A stretch of 64,000 nt of DNA. Source: Kiritimatiellia bacterium (GTDB taxonomy: Bacteria; Verrucomicrobiota; Kiritimatiellia; RFP12; UBA1067). The notes below the pieces were generated by a model. It had not been told where the DNA came from. It ran no database searches and saw only the letters and a list, made by a program, of their open reading frames with translations. The position numbers and the translations under genes are program-made. The stretch spans positions 4,331 to 68,330 of the forward strand of contig JAFRBA010000076.1 in assembly GCA_017405115.1 (NCBI GenBank). Direction: 5' to 3'. Positions 1-9,800 of the stretch are shown piece by piece. Every line of letters starts with the position of its first letter. The first letter of the stretch is position 1.

Positions 1-696
1 GCAGACGATGACGGCGTTCCCCGCCTTGTCGCGCATCACCTCCATCTCGAATTCCTTCCAGCCGACCAGGGACTCCTCTACGAGGACTTCGCTGTTCAGC
101 GACGCGGCGAGCCCGCGCGAGACGATTTCGCGGAATTCCCCGGGGTCGTGCGCAATGCCGCCGCCCGTTCCGCCGAGGGTGAAGCCGGGACGTATTATCA
201 GCGGCCAAGTGCCGATTTCGCGCGCGACGCCCTCGGCCTCCGCAAGGGTGTGCGCGCTCCCTGACTTCGGCATGTCGAGGCCCAGTTCCGACATGGCCGC
301 CTTGAAGAGGTTGCGGTCTTCGGCGCGTGCGATGGCGTCGGAGTCGGCGCCGATCATCTCGACGCCGCATTCGTCGAGGACGCCTGCGCGCTTCAGCTCC
401 ATTGCGAGATTGAGCGCCGTCTGGCCGCCGAGGGTGGGGAGGATGGCGTCGGGCTTTTCGCGGCGGATTATCGCGGACAGGGAGTCGACGGTGAGGGGCT
501 CGATGTAGGTGCGGTCGGCCATTTCCGGATCGGTCATGACTGTCGCCGGATTCGAGTTGACGAGCACGATTTCGAATCCTTCCCTTCGGAGGGCCTTCAC
601 CGCCTGGCAGCCGGAATAGTCGAATTCGCAGCCCTGTCCGATTACTATCGGGCCCGACCCTATGATCAGGATCTTCTTGATGTCCGTGCGCTTCAT
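1..696 (-). CDS. carB: Carbamoyl-phosphate synthase large subunit, N-terminal part (runs off the left edge)
   Basis: Reading the minus strand from the ATG at 694-696 gives [20 protein letters not shown] followed by [12 protein letters not shown], the hallmark start of the carbamoyl-phosphate synthase large chain. It is followed by [11 protein letters not shown] and the ATP-grasp region with [12 protein letters not shown]. The product joins glutamine-derived ammonia, bicarbonate and 2 ATP into carbamoyl phosphate for pyrimidine and arginine synthesis, in the cytoplasm with CarA. Only the first 232 codons, covering the first biotin-carboxylase-like preATP/ATP-grasp part, are in the window. The full family length is about 1070 residues. 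No start upstream of 696 is needed. Identity is near certain; nothing can be said about the missing C-terminal half. Confidence 0.95.
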   Translation of the reverse strand, partial: MKRTDIKKILIIGSGPIVIGQGCEFDYSGCQAVKALRREGFEIVLVNSNPATVMTDPEMADRTYIEPLTVDSLSAIIRREKPDAILPTLGGQTALNLAMELKRAGVLDECGVEMIGADSDAIARAEDRNLFKAAMSELGLDMPKSGSAHTLAEAEGVAREIGTWPLIIRPGFTLGGTGGGIAHDPGEFREIVSRGLAASLNSEVLVEESLVGWKEFEMEVMRDKAGNAVIVC

Positions 697-913
697 ATCA
701 TAGGTACTTAGCATATGCCGTGCCAATTGCCGTCGGATGCGCAAAGAAAACGGAGAACGTCCGATTCCTCGCAGAAAGATGGAGATATGGAAAGAAAGGA
801 CGGTTGCCATTTTGGCTGCTCGTGATTCACAAAATGTAAATCCGAACCGCGAAGTTTACATGCCGGAGTGATGTTCGCAAATGGTGCGCGGATGCGCCCG
901 CCGATTCCCGCAC
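697..913. other. Intergenic region between divergent carB and the CAP protein gene
   Basis: About 220 bases of lower-GC sequence between the carB start and the promoter of the gene at 978. I see no ORF with coding character and no convincing hairpin or RNA gene. It should hold the minus-strand carB promoter, but I cannot point to a clear -10 element for it. Confidence 0.4.
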
Positions 914-943
914 TTGCCCGGATTCACGCATTTTTGGTATACT
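914..943 (+). promoter_or_regulatory. Promoter of the CAP-domain protein gene
   Basis: TTGCCC at 914-919, an 18-bp spacer, then TATACT at 938-943 preceded by TGG, giving an extended -10 (TTTTTGGTATACT). The ATG at 978 lies 34 nt downstream with a purine-rich AGAAGGGA Shine-Dalgarno around 963. The element matches the TGnTATAAT type seen before many genes in this window. Confidence 0.7.
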
Positions 944-977
944 ACAGGAAAACCAAAGGACAGAAGGGACTCTTGAC

Positions 978-2081
978 ATGAAAAGATCTTCTACGAGTTT
1001 TGGTGCCCGTCTCGTGGCTAAGTTCCCGAGAACGGCGATTAGTCTTGCGGCCGGGCTTCTTGCGGTTGCCGGTTTCTCTCTCTCCGCGCACGCTGCTTCA
1101 TACGAGCGAGTGGAGGGAACTTTTCTTTACGGGTACGCGCAGGAAGTTCTAAAGTACGTCAACGAGGAGCGGAGCAAGGAGGGGAGGCCGAGTGTCGTCA
1201 TGGTCGAAGAGCTTACCGACGTCGCGATGATGCGGGCCGCTGAAATAGCTGTTGAGTTCTCCCACGACAGGCCTAACGGCTTGTGGTGTTTCTCTGCGTT
1301 CCCCGAGTTCTGCTGGTCAGTCGGTGAAAACATCGCCATGGGACAGAGAAGCCCTGGAGCGGTGATGGGAGGATGGATGAATTCCACCGGTCATCGGGAT
1401 AACATTCTTAACAAGGGCTATTCAAAAATAGGAATCGGCTGTTTCTACGATGGCTATTATTATTATTGGGTCCAGGCTTTCTGCGCGGCTCCCGAGTCTT
1501 CTGGAACTGTGGACAAACGAGCGGGAGAAGTGGCGGTCAAGGTGGATGTCAGCCTCGACAGCAGCGTGGATACGATCGTTAGCGGACTCCCGGCCAAAAA
1601 GTTCAAGGTCAGGTTCCTCGCCAACGGCGGAACCGGGGAAATGGCGGACCAGTCTTTTGTCGTAGGAAAGGCGGCAAAGCTCCGCAAGAACGCCTTCACG
1701 CGTTCCGGTTTCGTCTTCCTTGGCTGGTCGAAGAAGGAAAGCGGATCCGTCCAATACAAGAACGGGCAGTCCGTCAAGGATCTTGCAAACTCCGGAAAGA
1801 TCCGCAAGCTCTATGCCGTCTGGGCGAAGAAGACATACAAGGTCAAGTTCTATTCTAATGGTGGCAAGGGGACGATGTCCGTCCAGAAGCTGACCTACGG
1901 GAAGTCCGCGAAACTCTCCGCCAACAAGTTCAAGAAGAAAGGCTATGCCTTTAAGGGCTGGGCCAAGTCGAAGACACTTGCCAACAAGGGCAAGGTCGCA
2001 TACAAGAACAAGAAGACGGTCAAGAACCTCGTGACGAACGGCTCGACCGTCAAGCTCTACGCCGTGTGGGCGAAGAAATAG
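978..2081 (+). CDS. Secreted CAP/SCP-domain protein with two InlB B-like repeats
   Basis: 367 residues. Residues 1-40 form a signal peptide with a long positively charged n-region and a hydrophobic core ending SLSAHA. Residues about 50-170 look like a CAP (SCP/PR1, CYTH-like cysteine-rich secretory) domain: VNEERSKEG, an FSHDRPNG histidine segment, SVGENIAMG, and STGHRDNILNKGYSKIGIG with the second histidine. Two C-terminal repeats of about 75 residues follow (about 209-283 and 287-367). Each has the InlB B-repeat/Flg_new pattern VxFxxNGGxGxM...GYxFxGWxK...LYAVWAKK. Such repeats are common on surface or secreted proteins and probably serve as stalks or adhesion units. The repeats are very lysine-rich. 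The start is supported by the upstream promoter and Shine-Dalgarno. The substrate or target of the CAP domain is unknown. Confidence 0.85.
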   Translation: MKRSSTSFGARLVAKFPRTAISLAAGLLAVAGFSLSAHAASYERVEGTFLYGYAQEVLKYVNEERSKEGRPSVVMVEELTDVAMMRAAEIAVEFSHDRPNGLWCFSAFPEFCWSVGENIAMGQRSPGAVMGGWMNSTGHRDNILNKGYSKIGIGCFYDGYYYYWVQAFCAAPESSGTVDKRAGEVAVKVDVSLDSSVDTIVSGLPAKKFKVRFLANGGTGEMADQSFVVGKAAKLRKNAFTRSGFVFLGWSKKESGSVQYKNGQSVKDLANSGKIRKLYAVWAKKTYKVKFYSNGGKGTMSVQKLTYGKSAKLSANKFKKKGYAFKGWAKSKTLANKGKVAYKNKKTVKNLVTNGSTVKLYAVWAKK

Positions 2082-2109
2082 CGCTCGATTGGGGCGTGGG
2101 GCGTGGCGA

Positions 2110-3921
2110 TTACGCCGTCGCCGCGCCCCCGGCCTCGCTGCCCGTTCCGCGAATCTTGATGTGCAGCTCGCGGAGCTGCTGCTCCGTGACGTAGTTGGGC
2201 GCGCCCATGAGGAGGTCCTGCGCCTTCTGGTTCATCGGGAAGGCGATCACCTCGCGGATGTTGGGCGTGTCGGTGAGGAGCATGACCATGCGGTCGACGC
2301 CCGGGGCGATTCCGCCGTGCGGCGGCGCGCCGAACTGGAACGCGCGGTGCAGCGCGCCGAACTTCTTCACGACGTCGTCCTTCGTGTAGCCCGCAATCTC
2401 GAACGCCTTGTACATCACCTCGACCTGGTGGTTGCGGATCGCGCCCGAGGAGAGCTCGATTCCGTTGCAGACGACGTCGTACTGGTAGGCCTCGATCGTC
2501 AGCGGGTCCTTGGTGTTCAGCGCCTCGAGCCCGCCCTGCGGCATCGAGAAGGGGTTGTGCGAGAAGATGACCTTGCCGGTCTCCGGGTCCTTTTCGAAGA
2601 ACGGGAAGTCTACGATCCAGCAGAAGCGGTAGACGTTCTTCTCGCGGATGTCGTTCGTCAGATGGTCGGCGATGTCGGTGCGGACCAGCCCCGAGAGGCG
2701 GTTGCACTCGTCGACGTCCGCGGCCATGAAGAATAGGGCGTCCGTCGGCTCCATGCCGGCGATCTTCTTCATCTCCTCGAGCTGGTCGGCGGAGAGGAAC
2801 TTCGCGATCGGGCCCTTGAGCTCGCCCTCCTTCGTCCAGCTGATGTAGCCGAGGCCCTTGCCGCCGTTTTCCTTGACGAACGCCTCGCGCTTGTCGAACC
2901 AGGTCCTGGTCTCTACGCCGACTATCCCCTTGACGAGCAGGCCCTTGACGAGGCCGCCGTTGGCGACGCAGGAAGCGAACGCCTTGAAGTCGGCCTTTGC
3001 GAAGAAGTCCGACATGTCGATCCACTTGAGCGGGTTGCGGAGGTCGGGCTTGTCGGTGCCGTAGGTCATCATCGCGTCGCGGTACTTGATGCGCGGCCAC
3101 GGGGCGGGCGTGCACTCCCACTTGGAGAACTTCGCGAACGTCGCGCCCACGACGTCCTCGACGACGGCGAAGATCTCGTCCTGCGTCGCGTAGGACATCT
3201 CGATGTCGAGCTGGTAGAACTCGCCGGGCGAGCGGTCGGCGCGGGCGGCTTCGTCGCGGAAGCACGGCGCGATCTGGAAGTACCTGTCGAAGCCCGAGAC
3301 CATCAGGAGCTGCTTGAACATCTGCGGCGCCTGCGGAAGGGCGTAGAACATGCCGCGGTGGATGCGGCTCGGTACGAGGTAGTCGCGCGCGCCCTCCGGC
3401 GAGGACGCGGTGAGGATGGGGGTCTGGAACTCGTTGAAGCCCTTGGCCCACATCTGCTCGCGCAGGAAGCGTATGACCTGCGAGCGGAGGACGATGTTGT
3501 TGTGCAGCTTCTCGCGGCGCAGGTCGAGGAACCGGTACTGGAGGCGCACGTCCTCGCTCTCGTCGGCCTTCTCGTCGGGGACGTAGATGGGCGTCACCTG
3601 CGAGGCGCTCTCCATGACGAGTTCGTTGGCCTCGATCTCGATTTCGCCGGTCGGCAGCTCGGGGTTGATCGTGTCGGGGGTCCTCAGCTTCACCTCGCCC
3701 GTCACGGTGATGACGCTTTCGAGGTGGGCCTTCTCGACGAGGCCGAAGAAGCTGCGCGAGGGGTGCACGACGATCTGCGTGAGGCCGTAGTGGTCGCGGA
3801 GGTCGACGAAGAGGATGCCGCCGTGGTCGCGCAGGCGGAACATCCAGCCGGAAAGTCTTACGGTCTTGCCCGCGTCGCAGGCGCGGAGCTCGTTGCAGGT
3901 GTGCGTTCTGTATGGGTGCAT
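2110..3921 (-). CDS. aspS: Aspartate--tRNA ligase (bacterial type)
   Basis: 603 residues when started at the ATG 3919-3921 ([13 protein letters not shown]). A longer reading upstream merely translates the promoter. The order is: N-terminal OB-fold anticodon-binding domain ([23 protein letters not shown]), class II catalytic domain with motif 2 ([20 protein letters not shown]), a bacterial GAD insertion in the middle (about residues 290-410), and motif 3 ([14 protein letters not shown]) near the C-terminus. It charges tRNA-Asp with aspartate. A GGAG-containing Shine-Dalgarno lies just upstream. The gene converges on the CAP-protein gene with only 28 bp between stops, and diverges from the GntR regulator at 4138. 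Whether it is discriminating or also charges tRNA-Asn cannot be read from sequence alone. Confidence 0.97.
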   Translation of the reverse strand: MHPYRTHTCNELRACDAGKTVRLSGWMFRLRDHGGILFVDLRDHYGLTQIVVHPSRSFFGLVEKAHLESVITVTGEVKLRTPDTINPELPTGEIEIEANELVMESASQVTPIYVPDEKADESEDVRLQYRFLDLRREKLHNNIVLRSQVIRFLREQMWAKGFNEFQTPILTASSPEGARDYLVPSRIHRGMFYALPQAPQMFKQLLMVSGFDRYFQIAPCFRDEAARADRSPGEFYQLDIEMSYATQDEIFAVVEDVVGATFAKFSKWECTPAPWPRIKYRDAMMTYGTDKPDLRNPLKWIDMSDFFAKADFKAFASCVANGGLVKGLLVKGIVGVETRTWFDKREAFVKENGGKGLGYISWTKEGELKGPIAKFLSADQLEEMKKIAGMEPTDALFFMAADVDECNRLSGLVRTDIADHLTNDIREKNVYRFCWIVDFPFFEKDPETGKVIFSHNPFSMPQGGLEALNTKDPLTIEAYQYDVVCNGIELSSGAIRNHQVEVMYKAFEIAGYTKDDVVKKFGALHRAFQFGAPPHGGIAPGVDRMVMLLTDTPNIREVIAFPMNQKAQDLLMGAPNYVTEQQLRELHIKIRGTGSEAGGAATA

Positions 3922-3948
3922 TGTCTTTTCTCCAGAAAACTTCCGCAC

Positions 3949-3954
3949 ATTATA
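3949..3954 (-). promoter_or_regulatory. aspS promoter -10 element
   Basis: On the minus strand the sequence reads GATTGTGGTATAATGTGC, an extended -10 (TGG then TATAAT). The aspS start codon is 27 nt downstream, so the leader is only about 20 nt. I see no good -35, as expected for an extended -10 promoter. Confidence 0.75.
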
Positions 3955-3973
3955 CCACAATCAGGCGGCTTTG

Positions 3974-4025
3974 TGGCATGCCATCGCCAAAACGATGAAC
4001 GGGGTGACAAGACCTGTGACAAGAC
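3974..4025. promoter_or_regulatory. Possible operator elements between divergent aspS and the regulator gene
   Basis: A perfect 10-bp palindrome TGGCATGCCA lies at 3974-3983. Two direct copies of GTGACAAGAC lie at 4004-4013 and 4016-4025 (12-bp period), followed by a degenerate GGGACAA. They sit upstream of the regulator promoter (4091-4119), where an autoregulatory site would be expected. Assignment to any protein is inference. Confidence 0.35.
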
Positions 4026-4090
4026 GCTGGGACAACGGGCAAGATGCCCGTTTCAGTCTGTGCTCGGCGAATTCAAAGGGGCTCGCCCTA

Positions 4091-4119
4091 TTGACCCATT
4101 TTGTGATGTTTGTTATACT
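4091..4119 (+). promoter_or_regulatory. Promoter of carbohydrate locus A regulator
   Basis: TTGACC at 4091-4096, exactly 17 bp spacer, then TATACT at 4114-4119: a near-consensus housekeeping promoter. The ATG at 4138 follows 18 nt after the -10, so the leader is about 12 nt and has no obvious Shine-Dalgarno. Confidence 0.8.
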
Positions 4120-4137
4120 ACGCGGCGTTGGCCAGCA

Positions 4138-5259
4138 ATGAAGACTGACAACTACAAACTGCCGTTCGGCATCAACAGGGACGTGCGCCGCACGCTCGTC
4201 GACCAGATTACGGACGGGATACGCGGCGCCATACGCACGGGATACTACCGTCCCGGCGACAGGCTGCCGCCGATGCGCGTGTTCGAGGAGGCGTTCGGCG
4301 TGAGCCGCATCGTCACGAACGCGGTCATGGCCAACCTGACTGCCGAGGGGCTGGTCCAGCCGCGCCGCGGTGCCGGCGCGGAAGTCCTCAACCCCGGCGA
4401 GCGGATATGGAAAGGCTCCGTGCTTGTCGTGTTCCGCGACGAAAGCGGCGTGTTCTACATGAATGTCCTGGGCGGTCGCATCAGGGACCGGCTTGTGCGC
4501 GGCGGATACCTCGTCTCGCAGGTCGCCGTGCCGAACGGAGCTCGAGGAAGGGACTTCGCGCTTCTTGACGCGAACCTTCGCCAGAACGTCGACCTTGCGA
4601 TACTCGTGTTCGACGACGCGGAGATCGAGTCGCGCCTGTCGTCAGTCGGCGTCCCGTACGTCGTGGTGGGGGACGGTGGTGGCGGCGCGGCCACATGCGT
4701 CGGCACAATCCGCTATCGCCGTGACGCGGCGTCGGCGGCTCTTGCGCGGCAGTGCGCCGCGACGGGCGTAAGGAGCGTTCTTCAGGTAACGGTCGCGGAG
4801 TTCCCGCACGACGACCTCGGCGCGGCATTCGCGGGGACGGGAATCAGGGTGAAGACGTGGAAGGTTCGCCGCTCTGCGAACACAGGACATCCGCTCGACT
4901 TCCTGAAAGGGGCGGCTGATGCGTTCGAGCGGCGCATCTCCAAGGGACGCGACTGGCTGCCGGATCTCCTCTACTTCACCGACGACCACCTGGCGACCGG
5001 CGCGTTCGCCGTTCTTCCGTCGCACGGCGTCCGCATTCCGGATGACGTCAAGGTAGTCTCGTGGGCCAACGTCGGCTACGGCCCGGTGTTCCGCACGTCC
5101 GTCGCCAGGGTGGAGATGGATCCGGTCGCGGACGGCGACGTCGTCGCCGCGCACGCGATCGCCTATCTCGAATCGCGCCAGCGCGTCGAAGGCGTGTTCC
5201 TCGAACCGACTTTCGTGGATGGAGAGACTTTTCAAAGCTACAAAGGGATAAAGGCATGA
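4138..5259 (+). CDS. GntR-family transcriptional regulator with a LacI-like sugar-sensing domain
   Basis: 373 residues. The N-terminal ~75 residues are a GntR winged helix (LVDQITDGIRGAIRTGYYRP, GDRLPPMRVFEEAFGVSR, TNAVMANLTAEGLVQPRRGAGA). The remaining ~280 residues have the alternating beta/alpha pattern of a LacI/periplasmic-binding-protein sensor (KGSVLVVFRDE, ILVFDDAEIESRLSSVGVPYVVV, DLLYFTDDHLATGAFAVLP, PDDVKVVSWANVG). This is the AraR-type architecture, in which a sugar releases the repressor from DNA. The ATG follows a strong promoter; longer reading frames upstream only translate promoter and antisense-aspS sequence. The stop overlaps the next start (ATGA), so the regulator and glycosidase-like gene are translationally coupled. 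It most likely controls the operon at 5256-13555. The ligand is unknown. Confidence 0.88.
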   Translation: MKTDNYKLPFGINRDVRRTLVDQITDGIRGAIRTGYYRPGDRLPPMRVFEEAFGVSRIVTNAVMANLTAEGLVQPRRGAGAEVLNPGERIWKGSVLVVFRDESGVFYMNVLGGRIRDRLVRGGYLVSQVAVPNGARGRDFALLDANLRQNVDLAILVFDDAEIESRLSSVGVPYVVVGDGGGGAATCVGTIRYRRDAASAALARQCAATGVRSVLQVTVAEFPHDDLGAAFAGTGIRVKTWKVRRSANTGHPLDFLKGAADAFERRISKGRDWLPDLLYFTDDHLATGAFAVLPSHGVRIPDDVKVVSWANVGYGPVFRTSVARVEMDPVADGDVVAAHAIAYLESRQRVEGVFLEPTFVDGETFQSYKGIKA

Positions 5260-6806
5260 AGAGAATTGTAGTGATGCTTGTCGCCATCGTCCTTGGCTTT
5301 GCCGCCGGCGCGGACGAAAAGCCGATGCTGATTGTCAACATCGACAACAATCACTACCAGCACCAGTTTTCGGATAACGAACAGACCGTGCCGGCCATCG
5401 AAAAATACGTCGACGAATACCTCGGCGGCGCAGCCACGCATATTTTCATCAATCCTCAAGCCATGCGGGCGTTCTACGACTCCAAGGCGCTGGAGCCTAT
5501 CTGGTGTGCTTACGACGAGCCTGGCGCCGATACGGATGTCGGTTGGCTACGCAAGTCCAAGCTGCTACACGACCGGGGAATCGACCTCTACGCCGTGATG
5601 CTCAACCGCATACGCAGGCGCGGTGGCGTGGAGGGGTGGATATCCATGCGCATGAACGACGTGCACGGCGTAGACAATCCTCGTTCCTGCCTGGTCAGCG
5701 TGTGGTGGCTGCGCCGTCCGGACTTGTGGCGAGTACCGTTCGATTCGACGCGGCAGTGGTCCAACCGTGCGTTCGACTACTCGCACAGGGAAGTACGCGA
5801 CCACCACGTGGCGGCGGCGAAAGAACTCCTCGAGCGCTATGACATGGACGGATTCGAGGTGGACTGGACGCGCTTTCCGTGGCACCTCACTCCCGGCAAG
5901 GAGAAGAGCCAGTCCGGGTTCCTTACGGAGGTCATGCGCGAAATACGCAAGGCTGCCAATGCGACGGCAAAACTGCGCGGGCATCCCGTGAAGGTCGCGG
6001 CGTCCGTGCTGTCATCACCAGAAACGGCGCTTGGCAGTGGCACTGACGCCGTGACATGGGCGAAGGAGGGTTTGATCGACGTCCTGCTGGTGGCCAACTT
6101 CTTTCCGAGCGTGGACTTCGAGACGCCGTGGCGCGAATGGTGTGACATGATCCATGCCGTGAACCCGAAGGTGCGCATAGTCCCGCGCATTGACGATGGA
6201 GTGATGAAGACTCCGTACAAGCGGCTGTTTCTTGGCGAGGCGGAGTATAATGCCTACTTCGAGCGTCTGCTGGCGCAGGGCTGTCGCGATTTCGGGTTCT
6301 TCAACGTGTTTGTGAAGAAGAACACGCCGTCGTGGAAGTGGAACCTGGCCGTTGCGCAGGGCGTCGTCCCGGAACGGGTGCGCGCCGCCCGTCGCGTATA
6401 TCCTTCGTCGTTCCGAGACGCTGGCCCAGGTGGCTACAAAAACGGGTGGCAGTTCCCGTTCGACATGACGGCGGCGCGTGACGTGACAATTGAGATTGGC
6501 CTTGCTGCCGATGCCAGAAGGGTGTTTATAAACGCTGCCTACGATACCGAAATCAAGGAACTGCCGACGCTGACGCTGAACGGCGTCAGCCCGTTGGCCG
6601 TCGACAGCGAATGGAATGGCCATTGGGATTCCAAGCCCGGCCAGATCAAGCGCTATGGCCGCTACGAGTTCCCTGCCTCTGCGCTCAAGGACGGTGTGAA
6701 TGCAATTGGATTTCCCGTTTGCGCGGGCGGTCGCGCCTGCGGTTGCGAAATGGAGGTTTTGCCAAGATTGGATTTTCACATGAACAACAACATAAAAGGA
6801 GAATGA
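5256..6806 (+). CDS. Secreted glycoside-hydrolase-like TIM-barrel protein
   Basis: 516 residues with an N-terminal signal peptide (MKRIVVMLVAIVLGFAAGA). The body resembles GHL10/DUF-type putative glycosidases: a barrel strand ending DMDGFEVDWTRFPWHL (about residues 200-215) carries acidic residues where barrel glycosidases place their catalytic groups. IDVLLVANFFPSVDF and KVRIVPRIDDG follow as later strands. The last ~110 residues look like a beta-rich accessory domain with a jelly-roll-like ending (GRYEFPASALKDGVNAIGF). The start overlaps the regulator stop by 4 bp; a second in-frame start is not needed. It is probably exported and acts on polysaccharide, but family and substrate are not assignable by eye. 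Confidence 0.75.
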   Translation: MKRIVVMLVAIVLGFAAGADEKPMLIVNIDNNHYQHQFSDNEQTVPAIEKYVDEYLGGAATHIFINPQAMRAFYDSKALEPIWCAYDEPGADTDVGWLRKSKLLHDRGIDLYAVMLNRIRRRGGVEGWISMRMNDVHGVDNPRSCLVSVWWLRRPDLWRVPFDSTRQWSNRAFDYSHREVRDHHVAAAKELLERYDMDGFEVDWTRFPWHLTPGKEKSQSGFLTEVMREIRKAANATAKLRGHPVKVAASVLSSPETALGSGTDAVTWAKEGLIDVLLVANFFPSVDFETPWREWCDMIHAVNPKVRIVPRIDDGVMKTPYKRLFLGEAEYNAYFERLLAQGCRDFGFFNVFVKKNTPSWKWNLAVAQGVVPERVRAARRVYPSSFRDAGPGGYKNGWQFPFDMTAARDVTIEIGLAADARRVFINAAYDTEIKELPTLTLNGVSPLAVDSEWNGHWDSKPGQIKRYGRYEFPASALKDGVNAIGFPVCAGGRACGCEMEVLPRLDFHMNNNIKGE

Positions 6807-6807
6807 A

Positions 6808-9800
6808 ATGAAAGTGCGTAAAATCATTGTATGCTTTGCGGCAATCGCTGCCGCTGCTTTCATTCGGCTTGACGCCAAGACCTGTACTTGGGTCGGCGGC
6901 AGCGGAAGTTGGAACACTTCTGCCAACTGGCAGGGGAACGAAGTTCCGGCGAACGGCGATGTTGTCGTGATTGAGAATGACACGGCGTCGGCTGTAATTG
7001 TGAACGACATTGAGGGCTTGACGCTTTCGCAGCTGTTTGTGACAGGCTCTGCGGCGGCGACGCTTTCCGGCAACGGTGTTACGCTGACCGACGCCAACGC
7101 TTTCTCGAACGGCGTAGCCAGCACCGACATGTCGATGCCCATGACGCTGACGGCGACGAGCCCGATGCTGAAGACCTACGATGCCATGGTTTTCCGCGGC
7201 AACATAACGGCGGCATCGGCAACAAAGCTCACGTTCTACTACACGCGTGCCGCCGGATACCATGTCCAGGTCAGAGGCGAGGTAAACGCTCCCAACGCCA
7301 ACATAAGCATCGAGCCAAACGGCGACGTGAATCGTCTCTATCGCACATTCACGTTCTACGGGAAGGTCGTTGCCGCGGCGTTATTCAAAGGTTATTCATC
7401 GAATTCCATCAGGGATAACATCTATCTTGGCAGTTCTGAAAACTCAATTCCTGACATCACCGCGCCGTACGCGAACATCCACTGCGACGCGGCAAACGTG
7501 ATGACGAACGCTATTCTCAGATTCGGATATTGTGAGGGCGGCTCGCGTGCCTACTATCGGTTATGGTACTATTCCCAGAAGATTGACCGTTTCGACGGCT
7601 CGGCTTCGACTCGCGACAACGCGACCGTATGGGGCGGCGAGGGCTCGTACAAACCAGTCATCACGATGGAGGCTACGGGCGACTCTTACTGCCCGGCCAC
7701 GTTCGTTTACAACATTTCTCTCGTCTGGGCGCCGAAAGGCAACTACACGCTGACGTTCGGCAAGAACAGGGCTAACTCGAATACAGGCACCATTTCAGTC
7801 AATGGCGGCAAGGCGATACTTGCGGGCTCTGCCTCGTTCAAGAACGTGACGGCGCTCACCGTTGCCGCCGGAGCGGAGTTTCAGATGAACTCCACTGCTG
7901 ATTCGGCGTTTCAATCCGTGTCTACGCTTACGGTCGGCTCCGGGGGAAAGTTCACGATTGACGCGGATGCGTCACTGCCGTTCACGGACGGAACACTGAA
8001 CATAGTGGCTGCAGCGGATTCGGAGATCACGATTCCGCCCGGAATGACGGTGAGCTGTGCGTCGGCTTTGGTGGACGGCGATTACCTCGGTGGCCCGGCG
8101 ACAACCTACACGGGCTGGGACAACGCGAACCCAGGTTCGGCGACTCGTCTTCGCTGTCTGCGCGGCGAGGGTCACCTGTATGTGCCGGCACACGGACGGA
8201 CCTGCCGCTGGCTCGGAGGAAGCGGCAGCTGGAGCGACATCACGAAGTGGAAGAATTCCGGCGTTCCGGCGGCTGGCGACCAGGTCGTCATCTCTAACGA
8301 TGCTGCTTCAGCCACTATCGTGAACGACATCTCCGGGCTTTCGCTTGCAAGCATTGCGGTCATCGGCTCGGCGGCGGCGACACTCTCCGGCAGCAGCGTG
8401 ACGCTGACGGAGGCCGAGGCGTTCTCGAATGGCGTCGCCGGCACAGTCTGTAACATGCCGATCGCCTTCGCATCGTCCGCGCCGTACGTTCGCACAATCG
8501 GCAACATCACGGTCGGCGGCGATTTGACGGGGACTACGCCAACGACATTCAATGTGGTATTGTCGTCCAGCACCGCTACCACGCCCACGATTACGTTCAA
8601 CGGTGCTGTCAACATGCCGAATGCGAACATCAGGCTCTACCGACCCAACCAGAATTGGAATGCACACAACATCTACTTCAACGGCGTGGTGACGGCGGCG
8701 GCGCTCATGGAGGGCATGAGCGCAGATGCCATGCTTCGCTATGTGCGTCTTGCGAACTCGGGCAATTCGATAGGCACCGTGAAGGCGGCGTATCCGCAGA
8801 TAATATGCTCCGCCGACAACGTCATGCGCGGAGCCGCTCTTCAGTTCGGCTATTGCGAGGCGCAAAGCGGGAAATTCGACTTCGGCGCGACCAGTCAGAC
8901 GATCGACAGGTTCGATGGTACAATCGGTGGGCAGGGACAAGGCTACGTGTCCGGTTCAGGGACGCTGACGATGGAGGCCACTGGGAACTGTCCGTGCCCT
9001 GCGACGTTCCAGAATGCCGTCTCGCTCGTATGGGCTCCGAAGGGAAATTACGCGCTCACGTTCACAAATACGGCGATTTCCGACCAGCCGACGACGGGGA
9101 CGCTTTCGTTCAATGGCGGAACGGCGACGCTCGACGGCGCGCGCAGGTTTGCCAATGCGTTGGCAGTGTCGGTTGGCGCTGGCGCGACGTTCATCTGCTC
9201 GTCTACGTCCGTCGGGGCGTTCGCTTCCGCGACGTCGCTCACCGTAGGCTCAGGTGGCAAGTTTACCATAACCTCCGGTGCTGAGAATCCGTTTACGGAT
9301 GATTTGATGGACATTGTCGCGGCGACCAACGCAGAGATTACCATCCCGTCCGGAATGACGTTCCGCTGCAAGTCATTCAAGTTGGGTGATGGCTATGTGA
9401 CTGGCGAAGGCGCTTACTACACGGGAACGGACAACCCGAATCCTGGAACGGCGAGAACCATTGCCTGTTTGCGCGGGGCGGGCATGGTCTACGTTCCGTA
9501 TCGCGCACCCGAGGCCACGGCATCCACATGGACGGGCGGAGGTGGCGCGAATGAATCTGCACATCTAGCCGCGAACTGGGGTGGAACGTTGCCCGATCTG
9601 ACGGAGGGTTCACTCACGGCCACGTTTGCGTCGGGCGGAACTCGCGCGGACCTCTCAGGCGGTGAGAAGTTCACTGGATTCCTGTTCTCCGGCGTCGAGT
9701 CGTTCGAGGTGGCGTCGTCTGGCGCGACGCCGGCATCGCTCTACACAGGCGGCGTGACGTGCTCTTCGGCTGGAAGTTTCGCGATTTCGTCGCCATTGTC

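Noticed and set aside
4004..4025. AraR-type operator at locus A
   Set aside because: The repeats here are direct (GTGACAAGAC twice) and lack the TTGTA..TACAA symmetry seen at locus B.
3358..4137. Extension of the GntR regulator into the aspS region
   Set aside because: The extension is antisense aspS plus promoter; a consensus promoter lies at 4091-4119 just before the ATG at 4138.
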